From: Smallanthus sonchifolius
Lineage: Eukaryota; Streptophyta; Magnoliopsida; Asterales; Asteraceae
Length of the DNA stretch: 64,000 bases
Assembly: GCA_023525975.1 (NCBI GenBank)
Contig: CM042042.1
Span: forward strand, 44,093,880-44,157,879
Direction of reading: 5' to 3'
Shown here in pieces: positions 45,763-56,988 of the stretch. The stretch's first letter is position 1; each line of letters starts with the position of its first letter. The translations under genes and the position numbers were made by a program. The notes beneath the pieces are model-generated. The model was not told where the DNA came from and made no database searches. It saw only the letters and a program-made list of their open reading frames with translations.

Positions 45763-46371
45763 CAGGGGCGAAGGTTTGAAGGGGTTAGTAGTGTAAATTT
45801 TTTCCATTTTCGTTCGAAAATTTTTTTACGTATTGAGCCGGCCCCCGCTGTTTTATTTCTATAAAGAATTCTTCGCCCCCTTTGATTTTTTATCCTTAAA
45901 ATTTTCAGTTTAATGCTATGTTCAGATTGATTCGCTAAGTTATAGGTACGAAATTAAAAATTAGAAAATAGATTGTTCGTTTAAAAAATAAAAGTGTAAG
46001 TTTAGGGGTGGAAATGAAAAATTCAAAATTAATTTACCCTAACTTAATTTTCCCAATAACAATCGATCTGAGACCTCGAAACATAACCAAACCCCTAAAT
46101 CGCTGCCGAACAAACTGAGTACCTTATCGCCACCGCTCGCCGCCGCTGCTCCGCCTGCTCACCAGTCGCTGCACCGCCTGCTCACCGGTCGCTGCTCCGC
46201 CTGCTCGCCACCAGTCGATGCTCCGCCGCTGTAAGTCAGTAGGTGTTGAAACTTTAATTTTTTGATTTCTTGCATTCTTGATTCTTGTTAGTTTGTTAGC
46301 CCTAATTTCTTGATTTTTTTGCATTCTTAATATTCACTCAATTCTTGTACGTTGTATTCTTGTTAAATATT

Positions 46372-49300
46372 TGAAAGGACCCAAACCGGGTACCTCTCAC
46401 AGTTGGCAAACATTGCATATACATAGTTCTTAAACTTTGAATCAAACATTAAACTAACAGCGGAAGTCTTTACAAAATTCAGAGTCAATTAAAACTTAAA
46501 ATTTAAACATAGTTCAACAATCTAAAACTAGCAAATGGGGATGTCAGTCTTCATCAGCAGCAGCCATCCAGCCATTCACTCCTAAGCCCTCGCGGCATCA
46601 TTTCTTTTCCTTTCCTTTGCTACCTGATGTGCATACTAAAATAGTCAGCTAACGCTGGTGAGTTCAAGTTTTCTTTAGCTTTATATATATATATAAGAAG
46701 ATTTTCCCTTTTAAATATACGTATTATATTATACACGTAATACAATGAAATCTTTCTTTATTCTTTAAATAAATACACATTAAAATATGTCTTCCTTCTT
46801 TAAAATACATACGTATAAAAATCTTTCTTTCTTCTTCTATATTCATACGTATTTACTTTGTACTCTTTTCTTTAAGTCATACATTAATGTCTACAATCTG
46901 TTCTGTGCCCCCGAGCGGGCTTCTTCGTTCTTACTTCCCGAAGGAACTCTTTCTCGCGGTTATTGTTCCCTAAGGCTCAACGTCCAAAGGCCGATAACCG
47001 ACTTTCTGTGCCCCCAAGCGGGCTTCTTCATTCTTTCTTAGCGACCGTCGCCGCTAGAGTAACCGTCGTTACTCATCTTAACCAGTTGCAACATCCTCGT
47101 TACAATGCCCTGCCGAGCACTGTCCCGATTTTTCTCATGGTACATCATGGACTTGTCCATGACGCAACATCGGCTTCGGGTAGCACTAGTCTCAAGGACT
47201 ATACTACTACCTCAAGACTTGCTACTATGCTTAGAGTAGCACTAGCCTCTAGGACTACGCTACTACTCCAAGTCTTTCGTCGTATAAGCATACTCTTACA
47301 GATTAGACAATGTATTTGACTTATTATTCTTCTCTTCGTTTATAAAACATATAGTTAAATAAACCATTCTTTCTTCTCTTTCTCTTGTTTATAAAACATA
47401 TAGTTAAATAAACCATTGTTTTTTTTCTCTTTCTTCTGTTTATAAAACATATAGTTAAATAAACCATTATATTCTTCTTATCTTCTGTTTATAAAACATA
47501 TAGTTGAATAAACCATTCTTTCTTCTTATCTTCTTTCTTACAAAACGTTTAATTAAATAAACCGTTATCTTTCTTTTCTTTCTTTCTTTCAAAACGTTTA
47601 ATTAAATAAACCGTTATCTTTCTTATCTTTCAAAACATTCGGTTTAACAACCGTTATCTTTCTTTCTTACAAAACATTCGGTTTAACAACCGTTATCTTT
47701 CTCTCTTTCTTACAAAACGTTTAAGTAATAAAATGCATTTATTATAAACGTCTGATTCTTGAGTATGCACACCACCCTAAAACAGTAAAAATAGGGATTC
47801 TTGAACTCACCTGATGGGCGGGTCCTGATATACTAGCTGGTTACTGAGCGTCACTAAAGTCACACACAATCTGTATAATCAAGTCATACCAGATAAGACA
47901 CTGAACCTAAGCGACATTAAACATTTCTATTCTTAGGGTTATATCGAAACTTGGTAGTTTCGAGTCAACGATTACCATCGAAACTATGGTAGTTTCGATG
48001 GGTCTTGCTTATATCGAAACTATAGTAGTTTCGATAACCTTGTTCTTCTTTCCCAAACAACCCATACCCTAACGAGGACGTCTAGGTAAAATACACTTCT
48101 TTAGTTAAAAGGAAAATCGGACAGAGTCCCGTTTGTTTTTGGCTAAACCCGACAATATCCAATTGTCCTCTTCCATTACTAAATCATAACCAATAATCCA
48201 TCATAGTTGGGTTTTTAACTTCTAGCCTCGATATCTTTCTATACTTGGATTAAATACTGTAATAAATCATTGTCGGATATTAAATAAAATTATATTTATA
48301 CGTCCTCATCAATGCGGCATTCATAACGCGGGCTAATAATGATAATTAGCGTTCTATGAGTTTTATAGGTTATACCTTATCGAACACGAACCCAGAATAC
48401 AACCGAGACCCGACCCGAACCGTCTCCTTCATTATCATCTTGTAATTATCATCATCATCATTATGTAGGCATCATCACCATCTTCTCATGTAACCATCAT
48501 CATCACCTAATCATCACCATCATCGTGAGAACTAACACTACCCGAAACTACTGTTGTGATCCACCTCTACCCGAAACTACATTGGCCTGCCATTATCACA
48601 CCGCCCGAAACTACAATTGGGTACCACCTTAATCGAAATTAGTATCTTGATCATTACCATCGAAATTACTGCTGTCCTAATTAACTTCGCCACCGCTACC
48701 TGCTGCCTCCGATGACAAACCACCACTGCCGTCACCATCCTCATTTTCTGCCATGAAGCTTACTTCCCTTAACCATCATCATCTTCATCAAGTTCGTACC
48801 ACGCCTGTAACCACATCGTCGTCCTCGTCACCACCATCCTATATCGCGCACCGCCATGAGACCATATTATCGTCACTACTGTTAACCACTATCGGCCATC
48901 ATAGTCACCGCCGCGAACCGTCTTGAAGCTGCCGCCAACCTCCTTCCTTCACCATCGTCACATACGTGCCATCCCGGTAACCATATCACAATGAACCTCC
49001 TGCTGCGAAGCTTACCCTCATCCACCACCACCCGCTACCTGAGGCGAACCAGCCACCATAACTGCCGGCTTCTGCGTGATTCCGACCCAAACGGACTTCC
49101 CTCGTGGTCATCCCGGGGCGCTTCTCCATTATAACCAAGAAAGATGTATTGCTTAGTAGCTGGTTCCGGGTTTAATCGGAGGTGAGGAGTTGGACTCGCA
49201 GGCGACGAAGGAACACAGGAAGGAGAAACGAGATTTGGATGATGGCGGCTGGAGGGAAAGAATAGATATTAGGTTTTAGGAAAATTTTCATTTAGCTCCC

Positions 49301-49425
49301 TCCAACTTTGTAGTAATTACATTTTCGCCCTTTCATTTACCTAGTTGTTAGAGTCCAACACCATAAACAACCTAAGTACTTAACGAATCTAGTTCTTTTA
49401 AGTTAAAAGAATTCGGGATGTTACA
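46372..49425 (-). repeat. Solo LTR (3.05 kb), inverted relative of 18799-20923
   Basis: In window orientation it runs TGAAAGGACCCAAACCGG to GAATTCGGGATGTTACA. It is flanked by a perfect duplication ATATT (46367-46371 and 49426-49430). On the minus strand it starts TGTAACATCCCGAATTC, like the other solo LTR, and shares the CAGCGGAAGTC, GTCAGCTAACGCTGG and TAGCTGGTTACTGAGCGTCA blocks with it in inverse. It is longer because of an ATCATCACC-rich tract (48420-48900) and extra 3'-side sequence. No coding domain is present. Confidence 0.85.
47335..47745. repeat. Tandem repeat inside the solo LTR
   Basis: Units of about 45-60 bp of the form TATAAAACATATAGTTAAATAAACCATT plus a TTCTTTC-rich spacer repeat about nine times. 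They drift to ACAAAACGTTTAATTAAATA and then ACAAAACATTCGGTTTAACA. Confidence 0.75.
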
Positions 49426-50052
49426 ATATTAGGGTTAAAAGCTTAATGGATTATGATTAGGATTATTGATTAATGATGATGAACAAGAGATTGATGATGA
49501 ATTGATGATGATTTTTGTTAATACAATCCTATTGTTTTTTTTTGTTAGGCTTAGTATGAGAAAGTTAAAAACTTTAACTATTAGTTATTTTTTCAAAAGA
49601 ATTGATGATGAATTCAAAAATATTAAAGGTTTGATTCGGAATGCATAATCGATGAATTCAAAAATATTAAAGGTCGTCGGGCTGAGTTGTAATTTTCTTC
49701 CATTCCAGGTACTTACAATTTTTCTTTCTCATTATAATAGATATTTTTTTTTATTTAAAGTTATTTATTATTGATTTGTTTGGCCCAACCCAAACATATA
49801 ACCCAAAATATAGCGATAGGAAAAAAAATTTGGTCTCTTGACTTTCGGCCTCCGCTACTTAGTTTTTCAAGCTCCGCCACTGCTCACCGGAACCATATAA
49901 ATACCTCAACGGTGGTCTGTGGTGCCTGCAGTGGTAGTGGAGGCCGAAGATAGTGCCGGTAGTGGCGACGCTGTAGTGGCAGCGGGAGATGACGAAGTCG
50001 TCGGAAGCCACGTGAAGGAAGAAAGGGGAGGGGGTTGACTGGTTTTGGTTTT

Positions 50053-50298
50053 AGGTGGGTCCCACATTTCATATGTAATTCATTCAATTTTATTTTTAAC
50101 TTTTTTTTGTATTTTAACGTTAAGGGTATTTTGGTCATTTTATTAAAAGTTGACAGAAAATTTAACAAACATCCGTTCCAGTGACCTTTTATGTTACCCG
50201 TTGCCATACCATGAGAAATAAAGATGTAGTTTCTCATATTTGGGGAGTCAATCCAAAATATTGACAAACCACATAAACCTTTCATGTAATTTACTCAT
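50053..50298 (-). repeat. Dispersed repeat, inverted copy of 29648-29890
   Basis: The reverse complement contains GTAAATTACATGAAAGGTTT, GGTATGGCAACGGGTAACAT and AATGACCAAAATACCCTTAA. It is probably a small TE; the open frame across it is not a gene. Confidence 0.6.
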
Positions 50299-50378
50299 AA
50301 GAGAATTAGTGTTCATTTGTTTGTATTCGTTAACTCTGGTGCTATTTTATGAGTTGTTTATGACGAAAATAATAATAA

Positions 50379-50730
50379 CTAGGGGATTTACCCGCCTCAC
50401 GTTACAGCGGCGTCGAAACATACAGCAACTCGAACCGCCACGCGTTGCGGTGGCATCGAAACGTACAGCAACTCGAACCGCCACGCGTTGCGGCGGCGTC
50501 GAAACATATAGTAACTCGAACCACTCCGCTTTACGGCGCCACGTCGAAACGGACACGCTTCTCCGATAATACCAATTACCATTTAGAAAATGAAACTGGT
50601 TAAAAACGTATATTATACAAAGTAAACGAAATGGGTTAAAAACGTATATTATACGAAGTATAAGGGTGAAAAAAATACAAAGGGAAATAAAACGGGTTAA
50701 AAACGTATATTATACATAGTTCGAGGGTCA
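50379..50730 (-). mobile_element. Possible Helitron-like end with 43-bp and GTATATTATAC repeats
   Basis: At 50378-50382 A|CTAG followed by GGGATTTACCCGCCTCACG could be an inverted Helitron 3' end (GGCGGGTAAATCCCCTAG|T on the minus strand). Inside are three 43-bp units (about 50408-50536) of the form CGTCGAAACATACAGCAACT plus CGAACCGCCACGCGTTGCGG. Three copies of GGTTAAAAACGTATATTATAC follow (about 50598-50718). The far end was not located. Confidence 0.35.
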
Positions 50731-51308
50731 AAACAAAAATTTTAAAAATAATAAAAAAATGTTACTATTTATTATGGTTTGTTTTTCAATAAGAGGGAAA
50801 TAATAATAAATTTTTTAACAAGATCTTTACAAAACTTAAAAGTTAAAAACGTAAAAACTTAAAAACTTTAAAATAGTTGTAGAAGATTAAAAACATTTAA
50901 AAATTTTAGACCATATGATATTTTACAAGTACATGGTATCATTTTAAGATTAGGTTAGTAAAGGTCAGACCATAAAAAGCCTTTGCGCCTATTCTGGCAT
51001 TAGCGGCTATAAGGTCCCCAAGAATTCAACCACCACCTTATAATTCTACTATGTTCTTAACCTGTCTAAATTCTATTTAAAAACATTTTCAATTTTATAC
51101 TTTTTTTTTAACCTGTTCAAGTTATCATATCATATCAACACTTAGCCTATGAAGGAGGCAATCATTAAATAAAAATAAAAATTTTACCAGTAATTCTAGG
51201 GCGTTTCACCAAGCTTGTAACTTCAAATATTATTTAAGAAAAGTGTGTTCAAGAGAGAGAGTATTGGAGATGTTCTCCGGGATACTCTTTACAAAGCATA
51301 AGAGTCCT

Positions 51309-51316
51309 CTTATATA
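51309..51316 (-). promoter_or_regulatory. TATA box of the pararetroviral promoter
   Basis: On the minus strand CCTATATAAGAGG lies about 190 bases after the end of the last viral ORF and upstream of the leader. This is the position of the full-length-transcript promoter in caulimovirids. Confidence 0.6.
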
Positions 51317-51508
51317 GGCGGGGGAAAAAAACACACAATGGTCCCATATGGGGCCTACAAGACACATTTGTCAAAAAGTAAATAGTAAATAGCAATTATT
51401 TTGCTATCATTCAAAAGAGAATAGTAGCTGGCAATTATGAGTCCAGTGCGTATTATCCTGTCGGCCACGCCTCAAATTATTGGAGTCTTTCTTCACGTGA
51501 CTGTGGGC

Positions 51509-53181
51509 TTATTGTTTTTTGGCTTTTTGTTTTCCGAAAGATTCTTCTGGTTGGAAATCTTTTTTATATTCTATTAGAATATTATTGATATAATCTTCCT
51601 CTATTGGGTCGTCTTCATTGTTGGACTGAGCTTCTTCTGTAAGATTATTATCTTCATCTTCTTCAGCTTGTGAGGAAGTAGACATCGTTGAAGGAGATGC
51701 TCCTTCTTTTCTGAAATTCTTTAGCATATCCTTCTTCATCTCGGATAGATAGAAATCCATAATCTCTTTGTTACTGATTTCATCAGTACCTTTAAGAGTT
51801 TGAATCTTTCTTATTATGTGTTTGAAAGGACTAGGAGTCTCTTTCTGGGGAAGACTGTTTATTTGTTCTTGATAATATTCAATTGTCTTCTCGATCATTT
51901 TTATAGTGTCATGGCTTTCTATGATGCCATCAATATTAGTAAGAGTCATTTTCTTCCAAAATTTTGTATAGAAGACTCTTTGGATACAAATGATATTATG
52001 GTTGTCATAGTCAATCTCAGGTGTACATTTCCAGATCCATGGGATACTGAACTGAACATAAAAATGTAAAATAGGCAAATTTTTTATAAAATTGTCCTCC
52101 TGCAGGGCTTCTATGAGAGCGGGAGAAACTTCTGCCCATTGTTTATAAAGGGTTTTGAATAAATCTAGGAGAATATTAACTGAAGGACCAAAATATTGCC
52201 ACCAGTTGTAAAACCAAACAGGAATGTCCTGCTTGTAAACATGAGAGCAGATTTTTATAAACTATGAATGTTTCTGCTTTGGATTCTCATAAAGAAATGC
52301 TTTATAAAAGGCACTTTTATAATCCCAGTAATTATACTTTATGGGAGTCTTTGTTTGGGCATGCATTAATTCCCTTTCTTTCATTGGAGAAGTTCCCAAG
52401 GTTTCTACAGGTATAACCCGTTTAATTACGATCTTGCTGAAATTATAAACTTCAGGCTGTCCAGCATGATAATGCTCTATTTCACAATTCTCATTCTTAA
52501 GAATTTGCTCATAAAAATACCTGGGTTTATAAGCCTCAGTCGGATATAATCATGTGTCCATATATCTGTTTATTAACAGCCATGGATCATTTTTCCATTT
52601 TATATCTTTTTTCTCTAAAAGAAGTATTACTTCTTTTTCTGGGCTCTTTGTCCAATTAGAGATATCTTCTTCTGCTTCATTTGAAACAGTTTTTGCATAT
52701 GATGTAGAAGATGAGTCTTTATTAGACTTTTCTTGAGAGGCTTTATAAGCCAAAAAATCCTTATAAAGGATGTCTTTTGATTTTGAAGAACCGGATGATG
52801 AATCAATGTTTTGGGTTATGAGCCTTTGACTTCCAATTTGGGATATAACCCTTGGATGAGGATTGTATCCTCCTCTACCTCTGTAGGAAGAAGATCTTCC
52901 TCTGCCTCTTTTTCCTTGCTCCCAAGGAATCATGTCTGAAAAAGTCATCCACATGAGATAATTTTCTTTTGTTGTTCTAATAAACAAATTTTAAATCTAC
53001 AAAAAGAAATATGAATATTAATGTTTTCAATCATTTTTCTTTTTTTCTGTGAAGTTAAAAAATTATTTTCAAGAATGTCTTCTTTCGCTACTTCTTGATT
53101 ATTAATCTTAAAAGTGCGTTCTTCTATCATCTTCTGAATTTCTAGGAGAGTTCTTTTAATTGGTCCTCTAGAATGAGACAT
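51509..53181 (-). pseudogene. Caulimovirid ORF between RT and promoter, broken
   Basis: The main frame runs from about 52987 to the stop at 51509 (about 493 codons) with in-frame stops at 52552-52550 and 52264-52262. It has an Arg/Gly-rich patch (residues about 26-42), a Ser-rich stretch, a Trp/Tyr-rich central region and an acidic tail ending Lys-rich. A short ORF in another frame (53181-52945, starting MSHSRGP) overlaps its start, so the true beginning may be frameshifted. The position, after RNase H and before the promoter, is that of the translational transactivator in caulimoviruses. I do not see enough similarity to assert that function. Confidence 0.5.
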
Positions 53182-53246
53182 TAATTCAAGTATTATCTGG
53201 TAAGAAAATCAGGGAGACTATTATCACAACCCTTTTTATAAATAAT

Positions 53247-54712
53247 TTAAAAATCAAAAGGGGCTAAATGAGACTGCCATCTAGAAAACATTTGTTTTGA
53301 AACATCATGTTTGAAGTCCTTAGCGAACATAAATTTAGCCGCTTGGCAATCTGTTTTTATAATAAATTTTTGATTATATAAATCATCTTGAAATTTTAAA
53401 ACACATTTTACTATTGTAAGAATTTCTTTTGCAATAGTAGCATAGTTTTTCTGGCTATTATTCCATTTTCCTGAATGGAATCTTACCAGGCTTTCTTGTT
53501 TATTTTTTGGTGAAATTTGTTTCAAGATTCCACCATAGCCTATATCAGAGGCATCTGTTTCAATAATTTTTTTCCCAATCTGGGTTGGTTATCATTAAGC
53601 AAGGAAGATTTTGAACCTTTTGCTTAATCTTTCGAATGGCCTTAGTATGATTTTCTGACCAAGGCTGAGGATTCTTTTTTAACCTGTCATATAAAATGGC
53701 AGTATCCTCTGCTAGATTTTTATAATAGAGAAGAATATAATTTAAACTTTCTAAGAATCTTTGAAGTTGAGTTTTGTCATAAATTTCATCTGGAAATTTT
53801 GACCCAAATTCAATACTTCTGTTGATAGGAATAATATTTCTTGTTTCAATATTATGACCCAAAAATCTTATTTTAGTTTGGAAAAGCATCATTTTTTGTC
53901 TGGAAATGACTAAACCATTTTTTATAATTATATTCTTGAATATATCAAGATGTTTAAAATGAGTTTCAATATCTTTAGAAAATACAAGGATATCATCTAT
54001 GTAGACTATTATGAAATCACTGAAAGGAATAAAGATATCATTCATAATATTTTGGAATTCTGACGGGGCATTTTTTAACCCAAAAGGCATAACATTCCAT
54101 TCATAATGGCCCGTAGGTACTGCAAAAGCAGTTTTATACCTATCTTTTTCATTTATCTGAATTTGCCAGTATCCAGATTTTAAGTCAAATTTTAAAAATA
54201 TTATGGCATTATACAATTTATCTAATAAATCTTTTTTTATTAGGTATAGGATACCTAATCCATTTTAAATTTTTATTTAGAGGTTTGTAGTTTATAACTA
54301 ATCTAGGAATACCTCTTTCTTTTTCAGAATGTTTATTAACATAAAAAGCAGTATAAGACCAAAGAGATTTTGATCTTCTGATTAAGTTTTTGTCAAGAAG
54401 AGATTTAATCTCTTGTTTGCATAATTCCATATATTCGGAATTCATCTGACAAGGTCTAGCCTTAGTAGTGATTTTACTATCATTAAAATCATCTTCATAG
54501 GGTAGTGAAACAATATGTATCTTTCTATCCCAAAAGGCATTTGGATGATAATTACATATTTGTAATGTACATTGATTATTAATTATTTTGATCTTATCCT
54601 GTAATTTTGGATTATTTACTCTGTCATGAATTTTTAAAGAAAATATTTCTTTTTGTAGGAAATCAATTTGATTTATTTTTGCTTGTAATAGAGATTCTTT
54701 TACATTATTCAA
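53247..54712 (-). pseudogene. Caulimovirid reverse transcriptase / RNase H, broken
   Basis: The upstream piece (54712-54218) contains the RT finger region (YTAFYVNKH, RLVINYKPLN). The middle piece (54216-53560) has FDLKSGYWQIQ, VMPFGLKNAPSEFQN and the YIDD catalytic motif (residues 72-75, near 54003-53992). The third piece (53525-53247) is the RNase H end with HSGKWNNSQKNY and a terminal LAPFDF. Two breaks sit in A runs, near 54234 and near 53571, each a single-base length change. The protease expected upstream is missing. The sequence groups with caulimovirids, not with Ty3/gypsy elements, by its RNase H end and neighbours. Confidence 0.82.
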
Positions 54713-54780
54713 AGTCCTAGAAAAAGGATTTGTAATAAATGGAAAATATATTTCTTTATTTTGAAAAAATCTCCTAGATT

Positions 54781-55020
54781 AGTTATAAACTACAAACCTC
54801 TAAATAAAAATATAAAATGTATTAAGTATCCTATACCTAATAAAAAAGATATATTATATTTTCAAAATTTGACTTAAAATCTGGATACTGGCAAATTCAG
54901 ATAAATGAAAAAGATAGGTATAAAACTGCTTTTGCAGTACCTACATGCCATTATGAATGGAACGTTATGCCTTTTGGGTTAAAAAATGCCCCGTCAGAAT
55001 TCTAAAATATTATGAATAAA
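54781..55020 (+). pseudogene. Second caulimovirid RT fragment, opposite strand
   Basis: A plus-strand copy of the same RT region that lies on the minus strand at about 54290-54040 (FDLKSGYWQIQINEKDRYKT and the WNVMPFGLKNAPSEF block). It includes a TAA after the SEF segment. It starts about 70 bases from the upstream end of the minus-strand RT, so two RT pieces stand head to head. At about 55016 it switches abruptly to leader-like sequence. Confidence 0.75.
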
Positions 55021-55234
55021 AACATTTAAAAATCTTCAGACCATCTTTCAGTAAAGTGTTCTATAATATTCACTATTAGGGTGTATACATCATTACTTTC
55101 GGTATTGCTGGTACTAGCGTCTTCTTCTTGTTTAACGCTATTAAGGATTTTATCCTTATCTGGTTGGGATAGATAATTGTCCCACACAGTCAAACTTGAA
55201 CATTATTTTTATTTTGTAAAGATCTTGTTAAAAA
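55020..55234 (+). other. Pararetroviral leader segment
   Basis: Precedes the primer site. Its last 30 bases (TTTGTAAAGATCTTGTTAAA) match the end of the minus-strand leader at about 50812-50835. Its first bases (TAAAAACATTTAAAAAT) also occur at 50887-50903 on the plus strand. Confidence 0.5.
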
Positions 55235-55894
55235 ATGGTATCAGAGCCAAGTGCTCTTAAAATAAAAATAATGTTCAAGTTTGAAGTGCAGATCAACACT
55301 TACTCATATTCATTCAAAATGAATATTCTGAAGAGCAACAATACTGTTAAAAACAGTATTGAAGAGGAATATGAGATTCCTCATAATCTTGATTTATTAA
55401 ATAAATGGACTATTCCAAAAATGAAACATAAACTAATTTATAAATTAGGAACTTTTGAAAAATTGGGATTAAAACAAGTTATAAAAACAACTGAAGAAAC
55501 ATTTTCTTTAAATAAAGAAGACATGTTCATTAAACTATTGTCAAATAAAGATTTAAATAAATATAAAAATGATTATAAATTCCTTCATATAGGTTTAGTG
55601 CAGATAGCATTCAAACCTTTGACCTTAAAAGGTCTTCCAGAAAGTTTTGTAGCAGCTCTAAGAGATGCTAGAAATTTTGACTGGAAACAATCTCTAATAG
55701 GGATTTTCCAAACTAGTCTGGCGCATGGACCAGTCTATTTTAATGTTTATCCAAATTTACAATTATCTTTATTAGATGTTAATATATTAGACGCTTTAAC
55801 TTTAAATGTTAAAACTCATGGTTACAACTATGCTCCAGGTTCAGAGGTGATTTGTATCTGTTATAGAATATATTATAAACCTTTATACACTTAA
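55235..55894 (+). CDS. Caulimovirid movement protein-like ORF, uninterrupted in this copy
   Basis: The ORF of 219 codons begins in the primer site; internal ATGs at 55274 and 55319 are likelier starts. The segment ALRDARNFDWKQSLIGIFQ and the following GPVYFNVYPN...VKTHGYN...GSEVICICYRIYYKPL match the 30K-type movement protein of Caulimoviridae. In a virus it would widen plasmodesmata for cell-to-cell spread. It sits first after the primer site, as gene I does in caulimoviruses. It lies in a truncated, rearranged integration, so expression is doubtful. Confidence 0.75.
   Translation: MVSEPSALKIKIMFKFEVQINTYSYSFKMNILKSNNTVKNSIEEEYEIPHNLDLLNKWTIPKMKHKLIYKLGTFEKLGLKQVIKTTEETFSLNKEDMFIKLLSNKDLNKYKNDYKFLHIGLVQIAFKPLTLKGLPESFVAALRDARNFDWKQSLIGIFQTSLAHGPVYFNVYPNLQLSLLDVNILDALTLNVKTHGYNYAPGSEVICICYRIYYKPLYT
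55236..55249 (+). other. Pararetroviral primer binding site
   Basis: TGGTATCAGAGCCA, complementary to initiator tRNA-Met, marks the minus-strand DNA start of a caulimovirid genome. An ATG at 55235 overlaps its first bases. Confidence 0.82.
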
Positions 55895-55908
55895 ATCCTC
55901 AGTGTAGA

Positions 55909-56358
55909 ATGGTCGATAAACCATTAAATGAAACAATAGTAATAGAAACTAATTTTGATAAGTCTAATATAACTACCAGAAGAAAGATAAAATGGGAAGA
56001 AATTAACTTTCCAGAAAACTGGATCCTTGATAAGGCTACAACATCTCAACAATATGTTGATAATAACCCTTTAGAAATTATACAATCTGAAGAAGGAACT
56101 TTCCAAATCCAATTTGAACTGATTAGAAATACTTCTTCTATACCTAGATCTTTATCTTCTAGGTCTTTGACCTCTCGACAACATATATCTCCTCTGGGAT
56201 ATACTGTTAGAAGCCCTTCTACAGCTTCAACTTCAAGAGTTAGGAAAACTTTCCCTGTAACAGAAACATTTAATAGATTAAGGATAAATCCTGACAATAT
56301 AGTCCAAGGAGTCCAAGTAGATCCGAAATTAACCGAATCAGAAGTTGAATTTGTTTAA
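55909..56358 (+). CDS. Caulimovirid second ORF, function unknown
   Basis: 149 aa, starting 14 bases after the movement-protein stop. Ser/Thr/Arg-rich in the middle (SIPRSLSSRSLTSRQ). No domain recognised. Its stop overlaps the next start as TAATG (56356-56360), a coupling typical of compact caulimovirid gene arrays. By position it could be an aphid-factor or virion-associated equivalent, but that is only positional. Confidence 0.5.
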   Translation: MVDKPLNETIVIETNFDKSNITTRRKIKWEEINFPENWILDKATTSQQYVDNNPLEIIQSEEGTFQIQFELIRNTSSIPRSLSSRSLTSRQHISPLGYTVRSPSTASTSRVRKTFPVTETFNRLRINPDNIVQGVQVDPKLTESEVEFV

Positions 56359-56969
56359 TGGATTTTAAAGAAAAAATAATTTTTAATACAGGATCTCCTA
56401 TAAGAAAAGAGATCAATAAAGAATTCCAATTACCCAAATGGGAATTGTTTAGAAATTGGTTTTTTAATAATTTTAAAGAAACTGATGTAAATTTCTTTAA
56501 AGAAGAATATTATATAGATTTAATTATAAAAAATAAGATTATACAATTTATTCTTTGGTTTATAGAAAAATACACGGAAAGTATTATTTCCGTTATTGAA
56601 AGAGAATTCATTATTAAAGGAGAAAAATTAATTTCTAATGTTTTTCCTCCTAATCAATCTTTTAAATTAGAAAAGGATAATGAAGTAAGGTATTATCAAA
56701 CCTTTCAAAAATTGTTAGAAGGAGATATCTTACCTATCACAATTTCTCATATAAATGATTTAATTAAACAGCAGAATTATACAAATTTATATTTAATAAT
56801 CCTAGGAGAACAAATCCAGGATTTGTCTGCTAAAATGGATAAGACAATATCCTACTTAAAAGAGAAAAGTATATCTATCAAACCAGCTTCTCTTCAAAAA
56901 ATTGTTACTCCTAGTATACAACTTCCTCCAGAAGTCACAGATTTTAAATTAAAATCTAAGGAGTCTTGA
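56358..56969 (+). CDS. Caulimovirid third ORF, function unknown
   Basis: 203 aa, Lys/Ile/Asn-rich. It has a hydrophobic/aromatic stretch (IIQFILWFIEKYTESI) and a possible C-terminal helix (LSAKMDKTISYLKEK) that could form a coiled coil like virion-associated proteins. It overlaps the preceding ORF by one base. No database family is recognised. Confidence 0.45.
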   Translation: MDFKEKIIFNTGSPIRKEINKEFQLPKWELFRNWFFNNFKETDVNFFKEEYYIDLIIKNKIIQFILWFIEKYTESIISVIEREFIIKGEKLISNVFPPNQSFKLEKDNEVRYYQTFQKLLEGDILPITISHINDLIKQQNYTNLYLIILGEQIQDLSAKMDKTISYLKEKSISIKPASLQKIVTPSIQLPPEVTDFKLKSKES

Positions 56970-56988
56970 AACAACTTTAAATGAGACA

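Larger units (their letters stand above)
45763..49882. mobile_element. Non-autonomous hAT element interrupted by a solo LTR
   Basis: The tips are CAGGGGCGAAGGTTTGAA and, on the other strand, CAGTGGCGGAGCTTGAAA. Flanks CTTACCGG (45755-45762) and CTCACCGG (49883-49890) are an 8-bp duplication with one mismatch. Removing the solo LTR and its 5-bp duplication leaves about 1.06 kb with no transposase. The family has an inverted relative at 4590-5425. Confidence 0.78.
50806..54760 (-). mobile_element. Endogenous pararetrovirus (Caulimoviridae) fragment: RT to leader
   Basis: Minus-strand order: RT/RNase H (54712-53247), a downstream ORF (53181-51509), promoter (TATA at 51309-51316), and a leader of about 500 nt. 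The leader is cut at about 50806, just where the plus-strand copy has its primer site (both read TTTGTAAAGATCTTGTTAAA before that point). This is the end part of a caulimovirid genome. It is non-functional: movement protein, capsid and protease are absent from this fragment, and the ORFs are broken. Confidence 0.8.

Noticed and set aside
46963..47319. 118-aa ORF in the solo LTR
   Set aside because: The region is LTR sequence with a non-coding relative at 18799-20923; no domain.
49884..50285. 133-aa minus-strand ORF resembling one at 29565-29801
   Set aside because: The similarity comes from a dispersed non-coding repeat at both places; the frame continues into unrelated hAT-flank sequence.
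50240..50582. ORFs on both strands over the 43-bp repeat
   Set aside because: Open only because of the tandem repeat (43 is not a multiple of 3, and all frames change between units); no domain.
55236..55249. tRNA gene suggested by TGGTATCAGAGC matches here and at 30632 and 34575
   Set aside because: They are only the 12-14 bases complementary to a tRNA 3' end, placed next to LTRs or a viral leader, hence primer sites.
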